From NCBI RefSeq assembly GCF_018309085.1, contig NZ_CP070502.1:62001-126000 (forward strand): a DNA stretch of 64,000 nt, written 5' to 3'. The notes beneath the pieces were generated by a model. It saw only the letters and a list, made by a program, of their open reading frames with translations, did not search any database and was not told the DNA's origin. This document shows positions 45,228 through 53,876 of this stretch, piece by piece. The position numbers and the translations under genes were made by a program. This DNA comes from Sporosarcina sp. Marseille-Q4063 (GTDB lineage: Bacteria > Bacillota > Bacilli > Bacillales_A > Planococcaceae). Position 1 is the stretch's first letter. Every line of letters starts with the position of its first letter.

Positions 45228-45902
45228 ATGGGTTCATATCTAATTTACTTGGCGATTATTATCATATTGCCACTGTACGCACAATATAAAGTGAAAAGCA
45301 CGTACAATAAATATTCTAAAATTCGTTCGACATCCGGAATGACCGGCGCTCAAGCTGCTCGGTTAATATTAGATCAAAATGGTCTGCAAAATGTCAAAGT
45401 CGTTGAATCAAAAGGATTCCTTAGCGATCATTATAATCCGGTCACGAAAACCGTTGCCCTTTCTACTCATAACTACCACGAGGCTTCAGTAGCAGGCACG
45501 GCAGTTGCTGCACATGAAGTCGGTCATGCGATTCAAGACCAAGAAGCTTATTCCTTTTTGCGTCTGCGTCACCGTTTAGTACCGGTTGCCAGCCTTACAT
45601 CGAACGCTTCATGGGTTTTCATCATGATCGGTATTATTTTTTCAAGTATGAACTCGTTACTTGGAATCGGGATTGCACTTCTTGCAGTAGGCGTTGTCTT
45701 TCAAATCGTTACATTACCAGTAGAGTTCAATGCTTCCAGTCGAGCGATGAATCAAATCGTCAGTCTTGGTATCATTCGTAATGAAGAAGAAGCGCATGCT
45801 AAGAAAGTACTGAACGCAGCGGCAATGACATATGTTGCGGCAGCGGCAGTTGCAGTACTTGAATTGGTTCGTCTTCTCTTGATTTTCACTAGCCGAGACT
45901 AA
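45228..45902 (+). CDS. yugP: Zinc metallopeptidase, YugP-like membrane protein
   Basis: Predicted membrane zinc protease (DUF2206/Zn_peptidase_2-type, YugP-like). The 224-residue product has an N-terminal transmembrane helix, the HEVGH zinc motif at residues 96-100, and hydrophobic C-terminal segments (about 125-160 and 200-220); EFNASSRA supplies the likely third zinc ligand Glu. Substrate unknown. In B. subtilis yugP is elsewhere, so its location here next to ypjA is a local difference. GAGGAGG precedes the ATG. Confidence 0.85.
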   Translation: MGSYLIYLAIIIILPLYAQYKVKSTYNKYSKIRSTSGMTGAQAARLILDQNGLQNVKVVESKGFLSDHYNPVTKTVALSTHNYHEASVAGTAVAAHEVGHAIQDQEAYSFLRLRHRLVPVASLTSNASWVFIMIGIIFSSMNSLLGIGIALLAVGVVFQIVTLPVEFNASSRAMNQIVSLGIIRNEEEAHAKKVLNAAAMTYVAAAAVAVLELVRLLLIFTSRD

Positions 45903-45910
45903 TTGAACGA

Positions 45911-45954
45911 ACAAAAGGTCTGTCCCAATTTGAAAAGGGATAGACCTTTTTTGT
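45911..45954. terminator. Bidirectional terminator between yugP and the YitT-family gene
   Basis: A 16-bp stem with one mismatch (ACAAAAGGTCTGTCCC against GGGATAGACCTTTTTTGT), A-rich on the left and T-rich on the right, serving the convergent genes. Confidence 0.88.
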
Positions 45955-45964
45955 AGAAGAAACA

Positions 45965-46837
45965 CTATGGATTAATCGGTCTTTTTTGCTCATCAAGTGT
46001 AAATCCTTCACCCAAAACTTCATGGACATCTATTAGTGAAACAAAGGCGTGTTCATCAATGGATGCTATGATGTTTTTCAACCGAACAATTTCGTTTCTG
46101 CCAACAACGCAATAAAGTACTTGTCGGTCTGATTTAGTGAAATGCCCGTAACCAGATAACACTGTCACGCCACGGTCCATTTGGGCAGTGATTTTAGTAG
46201 CTATTTCATTGTGATAACCTGAAATGATTAAAGCGCCTCTTGCTGCATATGCGCCTTCTTGAACAAAATCAATAACACGAGCCCCGACAAAAACCGCGAC
46301 AAGCGTATACATCATTGATCGGGAGTTAAGATAGACAACCCAAGAAAGCAAGATGACGAATGCATCGAAGAGGAACATAGTTTTTCCCATGCCCCATCCA
46401 AGGTATTTATGTCCTAAACGTGCGATAATATCTACACCGCCCGTTGTTCCACCGTATCTGAAAATTATACCAAGACCAACGCCAATAAAAAGTCCTGCAA
46501 ATAACGCTACAAGAACCATATCGTCTTGCATATGAAAATCAATTTGGTAAATCATAAATACTTTTATGAATATCGAGACAGCAATCGTACCAATGACGGT
46601 ATAGATAAACACGAGTCTTCCTAGCAATTTCCACCCGATGATAAACATGGGGATATTTAAAACTAAGTTCATTAGTGCAGGATCCCAATTGAAAGCAAAG
46701 AGGAGGATAAGGGTGATTCCAGTAAAGCCGCCTTCTGCTAATTCATTTTGAATATTAAAGTGAACGAGGCCAAAACTAAATATTGCTGCGCCTAGTAGAA
46801 TGAAAATAATGTTTTTAACCCTAACTCCATTAAACAT
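45965..46837 (-). CDS. ypjC: YitT family membrane protein (YpjC-like, DUF2179)
   Basis: 290-residue protein with about six N-terminal transmembrane helices (YitT family, FNIQNELAEGGFTGITLIL, GGTTGGVDIIARL) and a cytoplasmic C-terminal DUF2179 domain (about 210-290). Function unknown. In B. subtilis ypjC occupies this place but, as far as I recall, reads with its neighbours; here it reads against the mazG-dapB unit. AAAGGCGGC lies upstream of the ATG. Confidence 0.8.
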   Translation of the reverse strand: MFNGVRVKNIIFILLGAAIFSFGLVHFNIQNELAEGGFTGITLILLFAFNWDPALMNLVLNIPMFIIGWKLLGRLVFIYTVIGTIAVSIFIKVFMIYQIDFHMQDDMVLVALFAGLFIGVGLGIIFRYGGTTGGVDIIARLGHKYLGWGMGKTMFLFDAFVILLSWVVYLNSRSMMYTLVAVFVGARVIDFVQEGAYAARGALIISGYHNEIATKITAQMDRGVTVLSGYGHFTKSDRQVLYCVVGRNEIVRLKNIIASIDEHAFVSLIDVHEVLGEGFTLDEQKRPINP

Positions 46838-46936
46838 ATTAAAGCCGCCTTTCGAATGAATTACGCTTAAACATAACCAGCGTCCATTTTGAACCCTGTT
46901 GGAGCAATATTCCTATTATCATCCATATTTATATCT

Positions 46937-46965
46937 TTGACAACCGTGAAGTAAATTTATACGAT
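46937..46965 (+). promoter_or_regulatory. SigA promoter for mazG-dapB-bshA-cca-birA
   Basis: A perfect TTGACA at 46937-46942 and TACGAT at 46960-46965 with a 17-base spacer, 16 bases before the mazG start. Confidence 0.75.
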
Positions 46966-46981
46966 AGGAGAGAGTTAAGAA

Positions 46982-47314
46982 ATGACAAATAAGACATTAC
47001 TAGACCTGCAAGACGAAGTTGATACATACATAAATGGTTTTGAAGAAGGTTATTTTCCACCGATGGAACTCCTGGCTCGATTAACAGAGGAATTGGGAGA
47101 ATTATCTAGGGAAGTGCAGCATGTTTATGGCATGAAAAAGAAAAAAACTGGAGAAGCCATCCGCTCATTAGAAGAGGAAACAGGGGATCTGTTTTTTGTT
47201 CTCGTCTGTTTTGCGAACTCGCAAGGAATCAGTTTAGAAAAAGCACTTACTTCAGTAGTAGAAAAATTTAAAGTTCGTGATGCAAATCGTTGGACTATAA
47301 AGGAGGAGCAATAA
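46982..47314 (+). CDS. ypjD: MazG-type nucleotide pyrophosphohydrolase (YpjD)
   Basis: Small all-alpha NTP pyrophosphohydrolase that probably removes abnormal nucleotides. The 110-residue product has the EELGELSRE (ExxE) and EEETGDLFFVLV (ExxD) metal-binding motifs of the MazG superfamily. The substrate cannot be read from sequence. It starts an operon; dapB follows after 3 bases. Confidence 0.88.
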   Translation: MTNKTLLDLQDEVDTYINGFEEGYFPPMELLARLTEELGELSREVQHVYGMKKKKTGEAIRSLEEETGDLFFVLVCFANSQGISLEKALTSVVEKFKVRDANRWTIKEEQ

Positions 47315-47317
47315 AAA

Positions 47318-48118
47318 ATGACGATTCGAATCGCGATTGCCGGTGCACGGGGGAGAATGGGAACCGCGGCAGTGAAGGCATTAATGGATATTGAAGATAT
47401 GGAAGTCGTTGCTGCATTAGATTATAAAGGTGAAGGACTTTTTTTACATGGAGAAAGTTTAACGGATGATGCCAGCGGGATTCCGGTTTATACATCTTTT
47501 GACCACTTAGCAAACGAAACCAAACCCGATATCCTTTTGGAGTTAACCACACCAGATACTGTATTTGAAAATATGCATAAGGCGATTACATATGGAGTTA
47601 GACCTATCGTTGGAACATCGGGCTTATCGTTAGAACAAATTGAAGAAATAACGGAATTTGCAAATAAAAATAAAGTCGGCGGAATAATTGCCCCGAATTT
47701 CTCAGTAGGTGCGGTTTTAATGATGAAATTTGCAGCGATGGCATCTCGTTATCTCGGCGATGTCGAAATCATAGAATCTCATCATGATCAAAAAATAGAC
47801 GCCCCGTCGGGAACCGCGACTAAAACAGCAGATATGATCAAAGAATACAGAAAATCACATGTTCAAGGTCATCCAGATGAGAAGGAACATATGCCCGGCG
47901 CACGTGGTGCATCAATCGATGGTATAAGATTACATAGTGTTCGGCTGCCGGGATTACTTGCACATCAAGAAGTAATGTTAGGCAGTGCAGGTGAACTACT
48001 CACAATCAGGCATGATTCATTCGATCGTAGTTGCTTTATGCCCGGGATCGTAATGGCGATACGCAATGTAATGGAAAGAAACGATCTTGTTTATGGACTC
48101 GAACATATTATCGAGTAG
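47318..48118 (+). CDS. dapB: 4-hydroxy-tetrahydrodipicolinate reductase
   Basis: Reduces dihydrodipicolinate intermediate with NAD(P)H in lysine, diaminopimelate and spore dipicolinate supply. The 266-residue product has the N-terminal GARGRMG nucleotide motif, TTPDT, GTSGL, the catalytic EIIESHHDQKIDAPSGTA and the C-terminal conserved end. AAAGGAGGAG precedes the ATG. bshA follows directly; mgsA and bshB1, which lie between in B. subtilis, are missing. Confidence 0.97.
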   Translation: MTIRIAIAGARGRMGTAAVKALMDIEDMEVVAALDYKGEGLFLHGESLTDDASGIPVYTSFDHLANETKPDILLELTTPDTVFENMHKAITYGVRPIVGTSGLSLEQIEEITEFANKNKVGGIIAPNFSVGAVLMMKFAAMASRYLGDVEIIESHHDQKIDAPSGTATKTADMIKEYRKSHVQGHPDEKEHMPGARGASIDGIRLHSVRLPGLLAHQEVMLGSAGELLTIRHDSFDRSCFMPGIVMAIRNVMERNDLVYGLEHIIE

Positions 48119-48142
48119 GACGTTTTCGAAAGGGGGGTTGAC

Positions 48143-49273
48143 ATGAAGAAATTAAAAGTTGGCGTCATTTGCTACCCTTCTTTAGGTGGTTCCGGTGTCG
48201 TTGCAACAGAACTTGGAATAATGATGGCAAATAAAGGTCATGAGATGCATTTTATTACCTCAAGTATGCCTTTTCGATTTCTAAATGCACATCCAAATAT
48301 GCAGTTTCACGAAGTCACAATCGAAGGGTATTCTGTTTTTAAATATCCGCCTTATGATATAGCGCTTGCAAATCGCATCGCGCAAGTAATCGAATCAGAA
48401 GGTTTGGACTTGCTTCATGTCCATTACGCAATGCCACACGCGGTGTCAGCGGCTCTTGGAAAGGATATGGCTGGTTCAGACATTGGCGTTATTACTACGT
48501 TACACGGCACAGACGTCACGATCCTGGGTTATGACCCTGCCCTTCGAAATACTGTCCGATATGGTATTAATAAGTCGACAATCGTTACGGCAGTTTCCGA
48601 GTCCCTTAAACAGGATACAATTAATCTTATCGATCCGAATAAAGAAATTCGTGTCATTTACAATTTTATCGACGAAGAAACTTATGTGCCGAGAGATGCG
48701 GGGACGTTGAGATCAGACCTTGGGATTCTTGAAGATGAAAAGGTGATTATTCATATTTCAAATTTTCGTGACGTGAAAAACATTCCGGATATTGTGAAAA
48801 GTTTTCATGAAATAACCAAAACGCTAGATGCAAAGTTATTACTTGTTGGAGAAGGACCCGAGAAAGAAAACATTATAAAACTCGTTGATGAATTAAATCT
48901 TCAAGACAAAGTTATTTTTACAGGAAAACGAAACGATATGTCAGAACTGCTTGCGATTAGCGACGTTATGTTTCATTTATCCAGTAAAGAAGCATTTGGT
49001 CTTGTTTTACTTGAAGCGCTTGCTTGCGGAGTTCCGTCCATCGCCACAAATGTTGGAGGAATACCGGAAGTTATTGAAGATGGGGTTAACGGTTTTATCG
49101 TTCCTTACGGAAATATCGATGCAGCTGTTGAAAAAGGCTTGTTGCTTCTTGAAGATGAAGAACTATACGCAAAATTTAAGCGTAACGGATTTATAACAGT
49201 AAAAGAAAAATTTCATTCTTCGGGGATTGTCGATCAATATGAAGAACTTTATTATGAAGTGGCGGGAAAGTGA
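48143..49273 (+). CDS. bshA: N-acetyl-alpha-D-glucosaminyl L-malate synthase BshA
   Basis: First enzyme of bacillithiol synthesis: GT4 glycosyltransferase joining GlcNAc from UDP-GlcNAc to L-malate. The 376-residue product has the N-terminal GGSGVVATELG loop and the C-terminal donor-site EAFGLVLLEALACG and NVGGIPEVI. Its neighbour pattern (after dapB, before cca) matches other Bacillales. The stop overlaps the cca start region. Confidence 0.94.
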   Translation: MKKLKVGVICYPSLGGSGVVATELGIMMANKGHEMHFITSSMPFRFLNAHPNMQFHEVTIEGYSVFKYPPYDIALANRIAQVIESEGLDLLHVHYAMPHAVSAALGKDMAGSDIGVITTLHGTDVTILGYDPALRNTVRYGINKSTIVTAVSESLKQDTINLIDPNKEIRVIYNFIDEETYVPRDAGTLRSDLGILEDEKVIIHISNFRDVKNIPDIVKSFHEITKTLDAKLLLVGEGPEKENIIKLVDELNLQDKVIFTGKRNDMSELLAISDVMFHLSSKEAFGLVLLEALACGVPSIATNVGGIPEVIEDGVNGFIVPYGNIDAAVEKGLLLLEDEELYAKFKRNGFITVKEKFHSSGIVDQYEELYYEVAGK

Positions 49274-50463
49274 TGGCCAAGATCTTTGATAGCAGTGCGA
49301 GTTATGAAGTAATTCGCCGACTAGAAATAGCTGGACATGAAGCGGTTTTTGTTGGGGGCGCAGTGCGCGATCACCTCTTAAAGAAAACAGCAAAAGACAT
49401 AGACATCGCAACTTCAGCGGAACCGGATGAAGTGAAAGCGGTGTTCGATAATACCATTGATGTTGGAATTGCCCATGGCACAGTGCTTGTTCTTATCGAA
49501 AATGAAGCAATTGAAGTGACTACCTTTAGAACAGAGGGAACTTATACGGACCATCGTCGACCTGACCATGTACATTTTGTTAAAACATTGCGCGAGGATT
49601 TACTGCGGAGAGATTTTACAATCAATGCACTTGCGATGACAAAGAGCGGGCAAATTATTGACTTGTTTGACGGCGAAAAAGATTTAAATGAACGAGTTAT
49701 TCGCGCCGTCGGGAATCAAGCCGAACGTTTTCATGAAGATGCACTTCGAATGTTGCGAGCGGTCAGGTTTTCGTCTGTACTCGATTTTGATATTGAAGCG
49801 GGTACATTACAAGCGATCCATGATAACGCACACCAAATTAAGCATGTTTCCATAGAGCGAATAAAAATAGAACTAGACAAACTTTTTACGGGCGTAAATC
49901 CAATGAAAGCATTGAATATCTTATTTTCTTCCCAGTTGGGGAAGGAACTGTCACTTTGCACGGATAAAATGGAAGAATTAAAACGTGCGCTTCCATTTAA
50001 CACTGCATCCGAAGGTTGGGCTTTTTTTGCCACGATTGCCGGGATTACGCCATCCGAATTAGCCAATCACTTTAAATTATCGAATGAAGAACGAAATTTC
50101 ATAAAAGCTGTGCATAAAATTTATACTAAACGATTAACAAGCGACTACACAATTAACGATTATTACTTGCACGGTTTACCAGAGCTGAAATGTGCAGAGA
50201 AGTTTTTTCATGCTACATCTGAGGACTCTGTGACACTTACTGATTTGGACATAGAGGCCAATAAGAATTCTCTGCCCATCCAATCGAAACAAGATCTTGT
50301 CGTAAATGGCAAGGATTTAATAGAATGGACAGGCCTATCCGGTGGACCGTGGACAGGTAAATGGATTGGAAAAATAGAGCAGGCCGTATTGCACGGAAAA
50401 TGTGAAAATACATTGATTGATATAAAGGACTGGTTTATGAATGACTTCAAATGCGAAAAATGA
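49273..50463 (+). CDS. cca: CCA-adding tRNA nucleotidyltransferase
   Basis: Adds or repairs the 3' CCA of tRNA. The product (396 residues) is a class II enzyme with the GGAVRD motif, the DIDIAT catalytic aspartates, the RRDFTINALAM region and the EDALRMLRAVRFS RNA-binding part. Start may be GTG 49270 or ATG 49273; the ATG has better spacing from GGCGGG. Its 3' end overlaps birA by 23 bases. Confidence 0.94.
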   Translation: MAKIFDSSASYEVIRRLEIAGHEAVFVGGAVRDHLLKKTAKDIDIATSAEPDEVKAVFDNTIDVGIAHGTVLVLIENEAIEVTTFRTEGTYTDHRRPDHVHFVKTLREDLLRRDFTINALAMTKSGQIIDLFDGEKDLNERVIRAVGNQAERFHEDALRMLRAVRFSSVLDFDIEAGTLQAIHDNAHQIKHVSIERIKIELDKLFTGVNPMKALNILFSSQLGKELSLCTDKMEELKRALPFNTASEGWAFFATIAGITPSELANHFKLSNEERNFIKAVHKIYTKRLTSDYTINDYYLHGLPELKCAEKFFHATSEDSVTLTDLDIEANKNSLPIQSKQDLVVNGKDLIEWTGLSGGPWTGKWIGKIEQAVLHGKCENTLIDIKDWFMNDFKCEK

Positions 50464-51421
50464 ATTTTTGAAAAGACTTTTTGAAGCGAACGGTCAACCG
50501 GTGTCCGGACAAGAAATTGCAGATGAATTCGGACTATCCAGAACTGCAATTTGGAAATATGTCAAAGACCTTGAAAAAGATGGTTATGAAATTGGATCCA
50601 TTCGAAAAAAAGGTTATTATTTAATTGCGGTTCCGGATCGGGTAAATGAAGCGAATGTAAAGAAACACTTGAAAAGTACTGTTTTCGGTCAGCGTATCGA
50701 CTATAAAGATTCATGTCTTTCAACTCAACTCATAGCGCATGAGGAAGCCCAAAACGGGGCACCGAACGGAACAGTCGTTATATCCGAAGAACAGACATCA
50801 GGGAAAGGAAGAATGTCGAGACCATGGGATTCGGCGGACGGCAAAGGCATTTGGATGAGCGTGATAACTCGCCCAGCCCTTACACCGCAGCAGGCACCTC
50901 AAATGACATTGGTGGCGGCGGTTGCAGTAACCCGTGCAATTGAGGAAGTTGCGAGTGTCAATCCTTCCATTAAATGGCCGAATGATATATTGGTCGATGG
51001 CAAAAAAGTAACCGGGATATTAACCGAGTTACAAGCAGATCCTGATCGCGTCAAAGCAATTATTCTGGGAATCGGAATAAATGTAAATCAAAACGAAGAA
51101 GACTTTCCGGAAGAGTTGCAATCAATTGCTACCTCTTTGAAGATGGTAAGCGGGAAAACAATTAATCGTGCCAAACTCATTGCAAAAACACTTGAATTTC
51201 TTGAGCATTATACAAATCTATATGTAGCGCATGGATTTAGTCCTATAAAGTTATTATGGGAAGGGTATTCAAATACTGCCGGAAAGCGAATTCGCGCTGT
51301 GATGTTCAATGAAACGATTGAGGGAATTGCCATGGGAATTACTGAAGACGGCATGTTAAATCTGAAATTAGATGATGGATCTATTCGTGGTATTTTTTCA
51401 GCGGATATTCACTTTCAATAA
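50441..51421 (+). CDS. birA: Biotin-[acetyl-CoA-carboxylase] ligase / biotin repressor BirA
   Basis: Bifunctional protein: attaches biotin to the acetyl-CoA carboxylase carrier protein and, as biotinyl-AMP complex, represses biotin genes. The 326-residue product has an N-terminal helix-turn-helix (about 15-60, SGQEIADEFGLSRTAIWKYV), the biotin-AMP loop GKGRMSRPW, KWPNDILVDGKKVTGIL, and an SH3-like C-terminus. It overlaps cca by 23 bases. Confidence 0.96.
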   Translation: MTSNAKNEFLKRLFEANGQPVSGQEIADEFGLSRTAIWKYVKDLEKDGYEIGSIRKKGYYLIAVPDRVNEANVKKHLKSTVFGQRIDYKDSCLSTQLIAHEEAQNGAPNGTVVISEEQTSGKGRMSRPWDSADGKGIWMSVITRPALTPQQAPQMTLVAAVAVTRAIEEVASVNPSIKWPNDILVDGKKVTGILTELQADPDRVKAIILGIGINVNQNEEDFPEELQSIATSLKMVSGKTINRAKLIAKTLEFLEHYTNLYVAHGFSPIKLLWEGYSNTAGKRIRAVMFNETIEGIAMGITEDGMLNLKLDDGSIRGIFSADIHFQ

Positions 51422-51428
51422 TAATATG

Positions 51429-51457
51429 TGTACATAACAATTTCTATTTGGTATAGT
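51429..51457 (+). promoter_or_regulatory. Candidate promoter for the panBCD leader
   Basis: TGTACA at 51429-51434 and TATAGT at 51452-51457 with a 17-base spacer, right after birA. It would give a leader RNA of about 195 bases before panB. Confidence 0.45.
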
Positions 51458-51462
51458 TATTG

Positions 51463-51627
51463 CGATGGGCGGTATCATTTTTGAACTGCACCTTGCAATT
51501 TAGTAAGCTATGAAAATTTTGAAAATGTTCTGCCTTGATCTTTATAAAGACAGGGACGGAGGAAACCATCTACCGATGATTACACAACCCTTCTGTCCAT
51601 TTTTTGGACATTAGGGTTTTTATTTTT
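51463..51627 (+). ncRNA. panB leader: candidate cis-regulatory RNA with terminator
   Basis: Untranslated stretch of about 165 bases between the putative panB promoter and panB, ending in an intrinsic terminator (51586-51627). It has no reading frame of note but holds GC-rich stretches GGGCGGTATC and GGGACGGAGGAAACCATC. In B. subtilis and others a conserved pan RNA motif precedes panB; this may be its counterpart, but I could not confirm the motif's bulged-A helices by eye. Confidence 0.45.
51586..51627 (+). terminator. Attenuator-like terminator upstream of panB
   Basis: AACCCT pairs with AGGGTT and TGTCCA with TGGACA across a 2x2 internal loop, with a T-rich loop and a tail TTTTATTTTT. It ends about 30 bases before panB, so it lies in the leader rather than after a gene. 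Confidence 0.8.
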
Positions 51628-51656
51628 GGTTTTCTTCCAAGAGAGGAGAAAAGATA

Positions 51657-52499
51657 ATGAAAACTACAGCAGATTTTATTAAAATGAAAAAAGAGAACGA
51701 GAAAATCGCTATGCTTACCGCCTACGATTATCCTTCCGGCAAATTAGCAGAAGAAGCTGGGGTAGATATTATTCTAGTAGGCGATTCGCTTGGAATGGTC
51801 GTTCTCGGTTATGATTCAACGGTTTCGGTTACAGTAGACGATATGATTCACCACGGAAAAGCGACGAGGCGCGGTGCTGCTGATACATTCATCGCGGTTG
51901 ATATGCCGTTTGGATCGTATCAAGGTTCGAATGATAGGATACTGCAAGAAGCAATCCGAATTTTTCAGGAGACTGGAGCCAATGCTCTTAAGCTTGAAGG
52001 TGCTGGAGAAGTCATTAATGTCATTGATCTTCTTTCGAATACGGGGATTCCGGTCGTTGCACATTTAGGTTTACTTCCTCAACATGCAGGAGTTGTAGGC
52101 GGTTACAGAGTGCAAGCGAAAACTGCAGAAGCAGCTGAACAGTTAATAAGGGATGCCCGGGCTTGTGAAGAGGCAGGCGCGTTTATGCTTGTGTTGGAAT
52201 GTATTCCCTATCAATTGGCCAAAGAAGTATCGGACGCTATTTCGATTCCTGTCATTGGAATCGGAGCTGGTGCAGAGACAGACGGCCAAGTACTCGTTTT
52301 CCATGACACCGTTCAGTACGGCAGTCATCATATACCAAAATTCGTAGAAAAGTTTGCAGACTCGGGCACTGTCATCAGAGATGGTCTAAAAGATTATGTT
52401 AATGCTGTTAAAGAAGGATCATTTCCAGCAGAACATCACCGTTTTACGATGAAAGAAGAAGAATTAAGCGCTTTATACGGCAGTAATAAAGGTGAGTAG
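51657..52499 (+). CDS. panB: 3-methyl-2-oxobutanoate hydroxymethyltransferase
   Basis: First committed pantothenate step: makes ketopantoate from alpha-ketoisovalerate and methylene-tetrahydrofolate. The 280-residue product has the PanB signatures [36 protein letters not shown] and [27 protein letters not shown] precedes the ATG. First gene of panBCD, placed after a terminator-containing leader. Confidence 0.97.
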   Translation: MKTTADFIKMKKENEKIAMLTAYDYPSGKLAEEAGVDIILVGDSLGMVVLGYDSTVSVTVDDMIHHGKATRRGAADTFIAVDMPFGSYQGSNDRILQEAIRIFQETGANALKLEGAGEVINVIDLLSNTGIPVVAHLGLLPQHAGVVGGYRVQAKTAEAAEQLIRDARACEEAGAFMLVLECIPYQLAKEVSDAISIPVIGIGAGAETDGQVLVFHDTVQYGSHHIPKFVEKFADSGTVIRDGLKDYVNAVKEGSFPAEHHRFTMKEEELSALYGSNKGE

Positions 52500-52507
52500 A
52501 GTAAACC

Positions 52508-53356
52508 ATGAAAACGATAAGACGAATTAATGAATTGCAAGAATTAATTGATCGAAATAAAAGAAAAAACCAGACAGTAGGGTTTGTACCGACAATGGGT
52601 TTTCTCCACGCAGGGCATCTCAGTCTCGTTGAACAGGCTAGAAAAGAAAATGATATTGTCGTCATGAGTATTTTTGTCAATCCCGCCCAATTCGGGCCCG
52701 GTGAGGATTTTGAAGCTTATCCACGGGACGAGGAGCATGATGCAAAACTCGCATCTGAGGCGGGCGTCGATGTATTATTTATGCCAAATCGAGATGAAAT
52801 GTATCCGCAGAACGGCGGTATACAAATTTTACCCGGTGCACAAGCGGCTTCCCTTTGCGGGGCAACGCGTCCGGGACATTTCGATGGTGTCTTAAAAGTA
52901 GTCTTGAAGTTATTTAATATCGTTGATCCCGATCATTCATATTTTGGAATGAAAGACGCGCAGCAACTGGCTATTATTGAAACATTTGTGCGCGACTTTA
53001 ATTTGAGAACGAAAATTAGGCGAGTGCCCACGATTCGGGAAGAAGATGGACTTGCAAAAAGTTCGCGCAATGTGAATTTATCGAAAGAAGAACGTTTAGT
53101 TGCACCCGTCATTCAAAAGGCTTTGAAAAATGGAGAATTGTTATTCCATCAAGGTGTTCCGGTAAAGGAAATAGAGAGAGAAGTAGCGAATCAGATTACA
53201 AACAATAGTTCAGGCCTAATTGATTATGTTTCTTTATTAGCTTATCCCTCGCTTTTGCCTTATACGCCTAAAGACAAAGAAGCAATCATTGCCTGTGCCG
53301 TAAAATTTGAAAAAACAAGGTTGATAGATAATATAATTATGTCAACAAAGGGATGA
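52508..53356 (+). CDS. panC: Pantothenate synthetase
   Basis: ATP-dependent ligation of pantoate and beta-alanine. The 282-residue product has the nucleotidyl-transferase motif HAGHLSLV (HIGH type), [26 protein letters not shown] and the KSSRN signature (KMSKS type). It begins 8 bases after panB. Confidence 0.97.
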   Translation: MKTIRRINELQELIDRNKRKNQTVGFVPTMGFLHAGHLSLVEQARKENDIVVMSIFVNPAQFGPGEDFEAYPRDEEHDAKLASEAGVDVLFMPNRDEMYPQNGGIQILPGAQAASLCGATRPGHFDGVLKVVLKLFNIVDPDHSYFGMKDAQQLAIIETFVRDFNLRTKIRRVPTIREEDGLAKSSRNVNLSKEERLVAPVIQKALKNGELLFHQGVPVKEIEREVANQITNNSSGLIDYVSLLAYPSLLPYTPKDKEAIIACAVKFEKTRLIDNIIMSTKG

Positions 53357-53361
53357 AGAAT

Positions 53362-53742
53362 ATGTTTCGAATGATGATGAATAGTAAATTGCACAGAGCG
53401 ACTGTCACGGAAGCGAACCTTGACTATGTCGGCAGCATTACAATTGATAGCGATTTGCTCGATGCCGCCGGAATGTTGCCAAATGAAAAAGTGCATGTCG
53501 TTAACAACAACAACGGGGCGCGCTTTGAAACATATATTATTGCAGGCGAACCCGGAAGTGGCGTTATTTGTGTAAACGGTGCCGCAGCACGACTCGTGCA
53601 AAAAGGCGATATAGTCATTATATTGTCGTATGCATACGTCTCGAATGAAGAAGCAAAAAAACATAAACCGACAGTATTACTGATGGATAAAGACAACAAA
53701 ATTGAAGAAATTATTAAAGAAGCGCCGGGTATTACTGTATAA
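53362..53742 (+). CDS. panD: Aspartate 1-decarboxylase
   Basis: Pyruvoyl enzyme giving beta-alanine from aspartate. The product (126 residues) is made as a proenzyme cleaved at the Gly-Ser bond in YVGSITID to form the pyruvoyl group; [13 protein letters not shown] and [13 protein letters not shown] are also conserved. ATG at 53362 fits the family N-terminus and the AAAGGGATGA site; an in-frame ATG at 53353 overlaps panC and lies on that site. Confidence 0.95.
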   Translation: MFRMMMNSKLHRATVTEANLDYVGSITIDSDLLDAAGMLPNEKVHVVNNNNGARFETYIIAGEPGSGVICVNGAAARLVQKGDIVIILSYAYVSNEEAKKHKPTVLLMDKDNKIEEIIKEAPGITV

Positions 53743-53746
53743 TGAT

Positions 53747-53785
53747 AAAACTCACGAGGAAGATAAATTCTTTGTGAGTTTTTAA
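53747..53785 (+). terminator. Rho-independent terminator after panD
   Basis: AAAACTCAC pairs with GTGAGTTTT, continued by wobble pairing toward the loop, followed by a T run. Confidence 0.75.
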
Positions 53786-53830
53786 TTTCAATAAAGTTTG
53801 GTCTTGTGATCGTTGTTATCATGCACAATA

Positions 53831-53839
53831 TGGTATAAT
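53831..53839 (+). promoter_or_regulatory. Candidate extended -10 promoter for dinG
   Basis: TGGTATAAT (TG one base before a perfect TATAAT) 38 bases before dinG; no clear -35. Confidence 0.5.
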
Positions 53840-53876
53840 CTCAGGTAGCATTGATTAACAGGAAGTTGATGATTTT

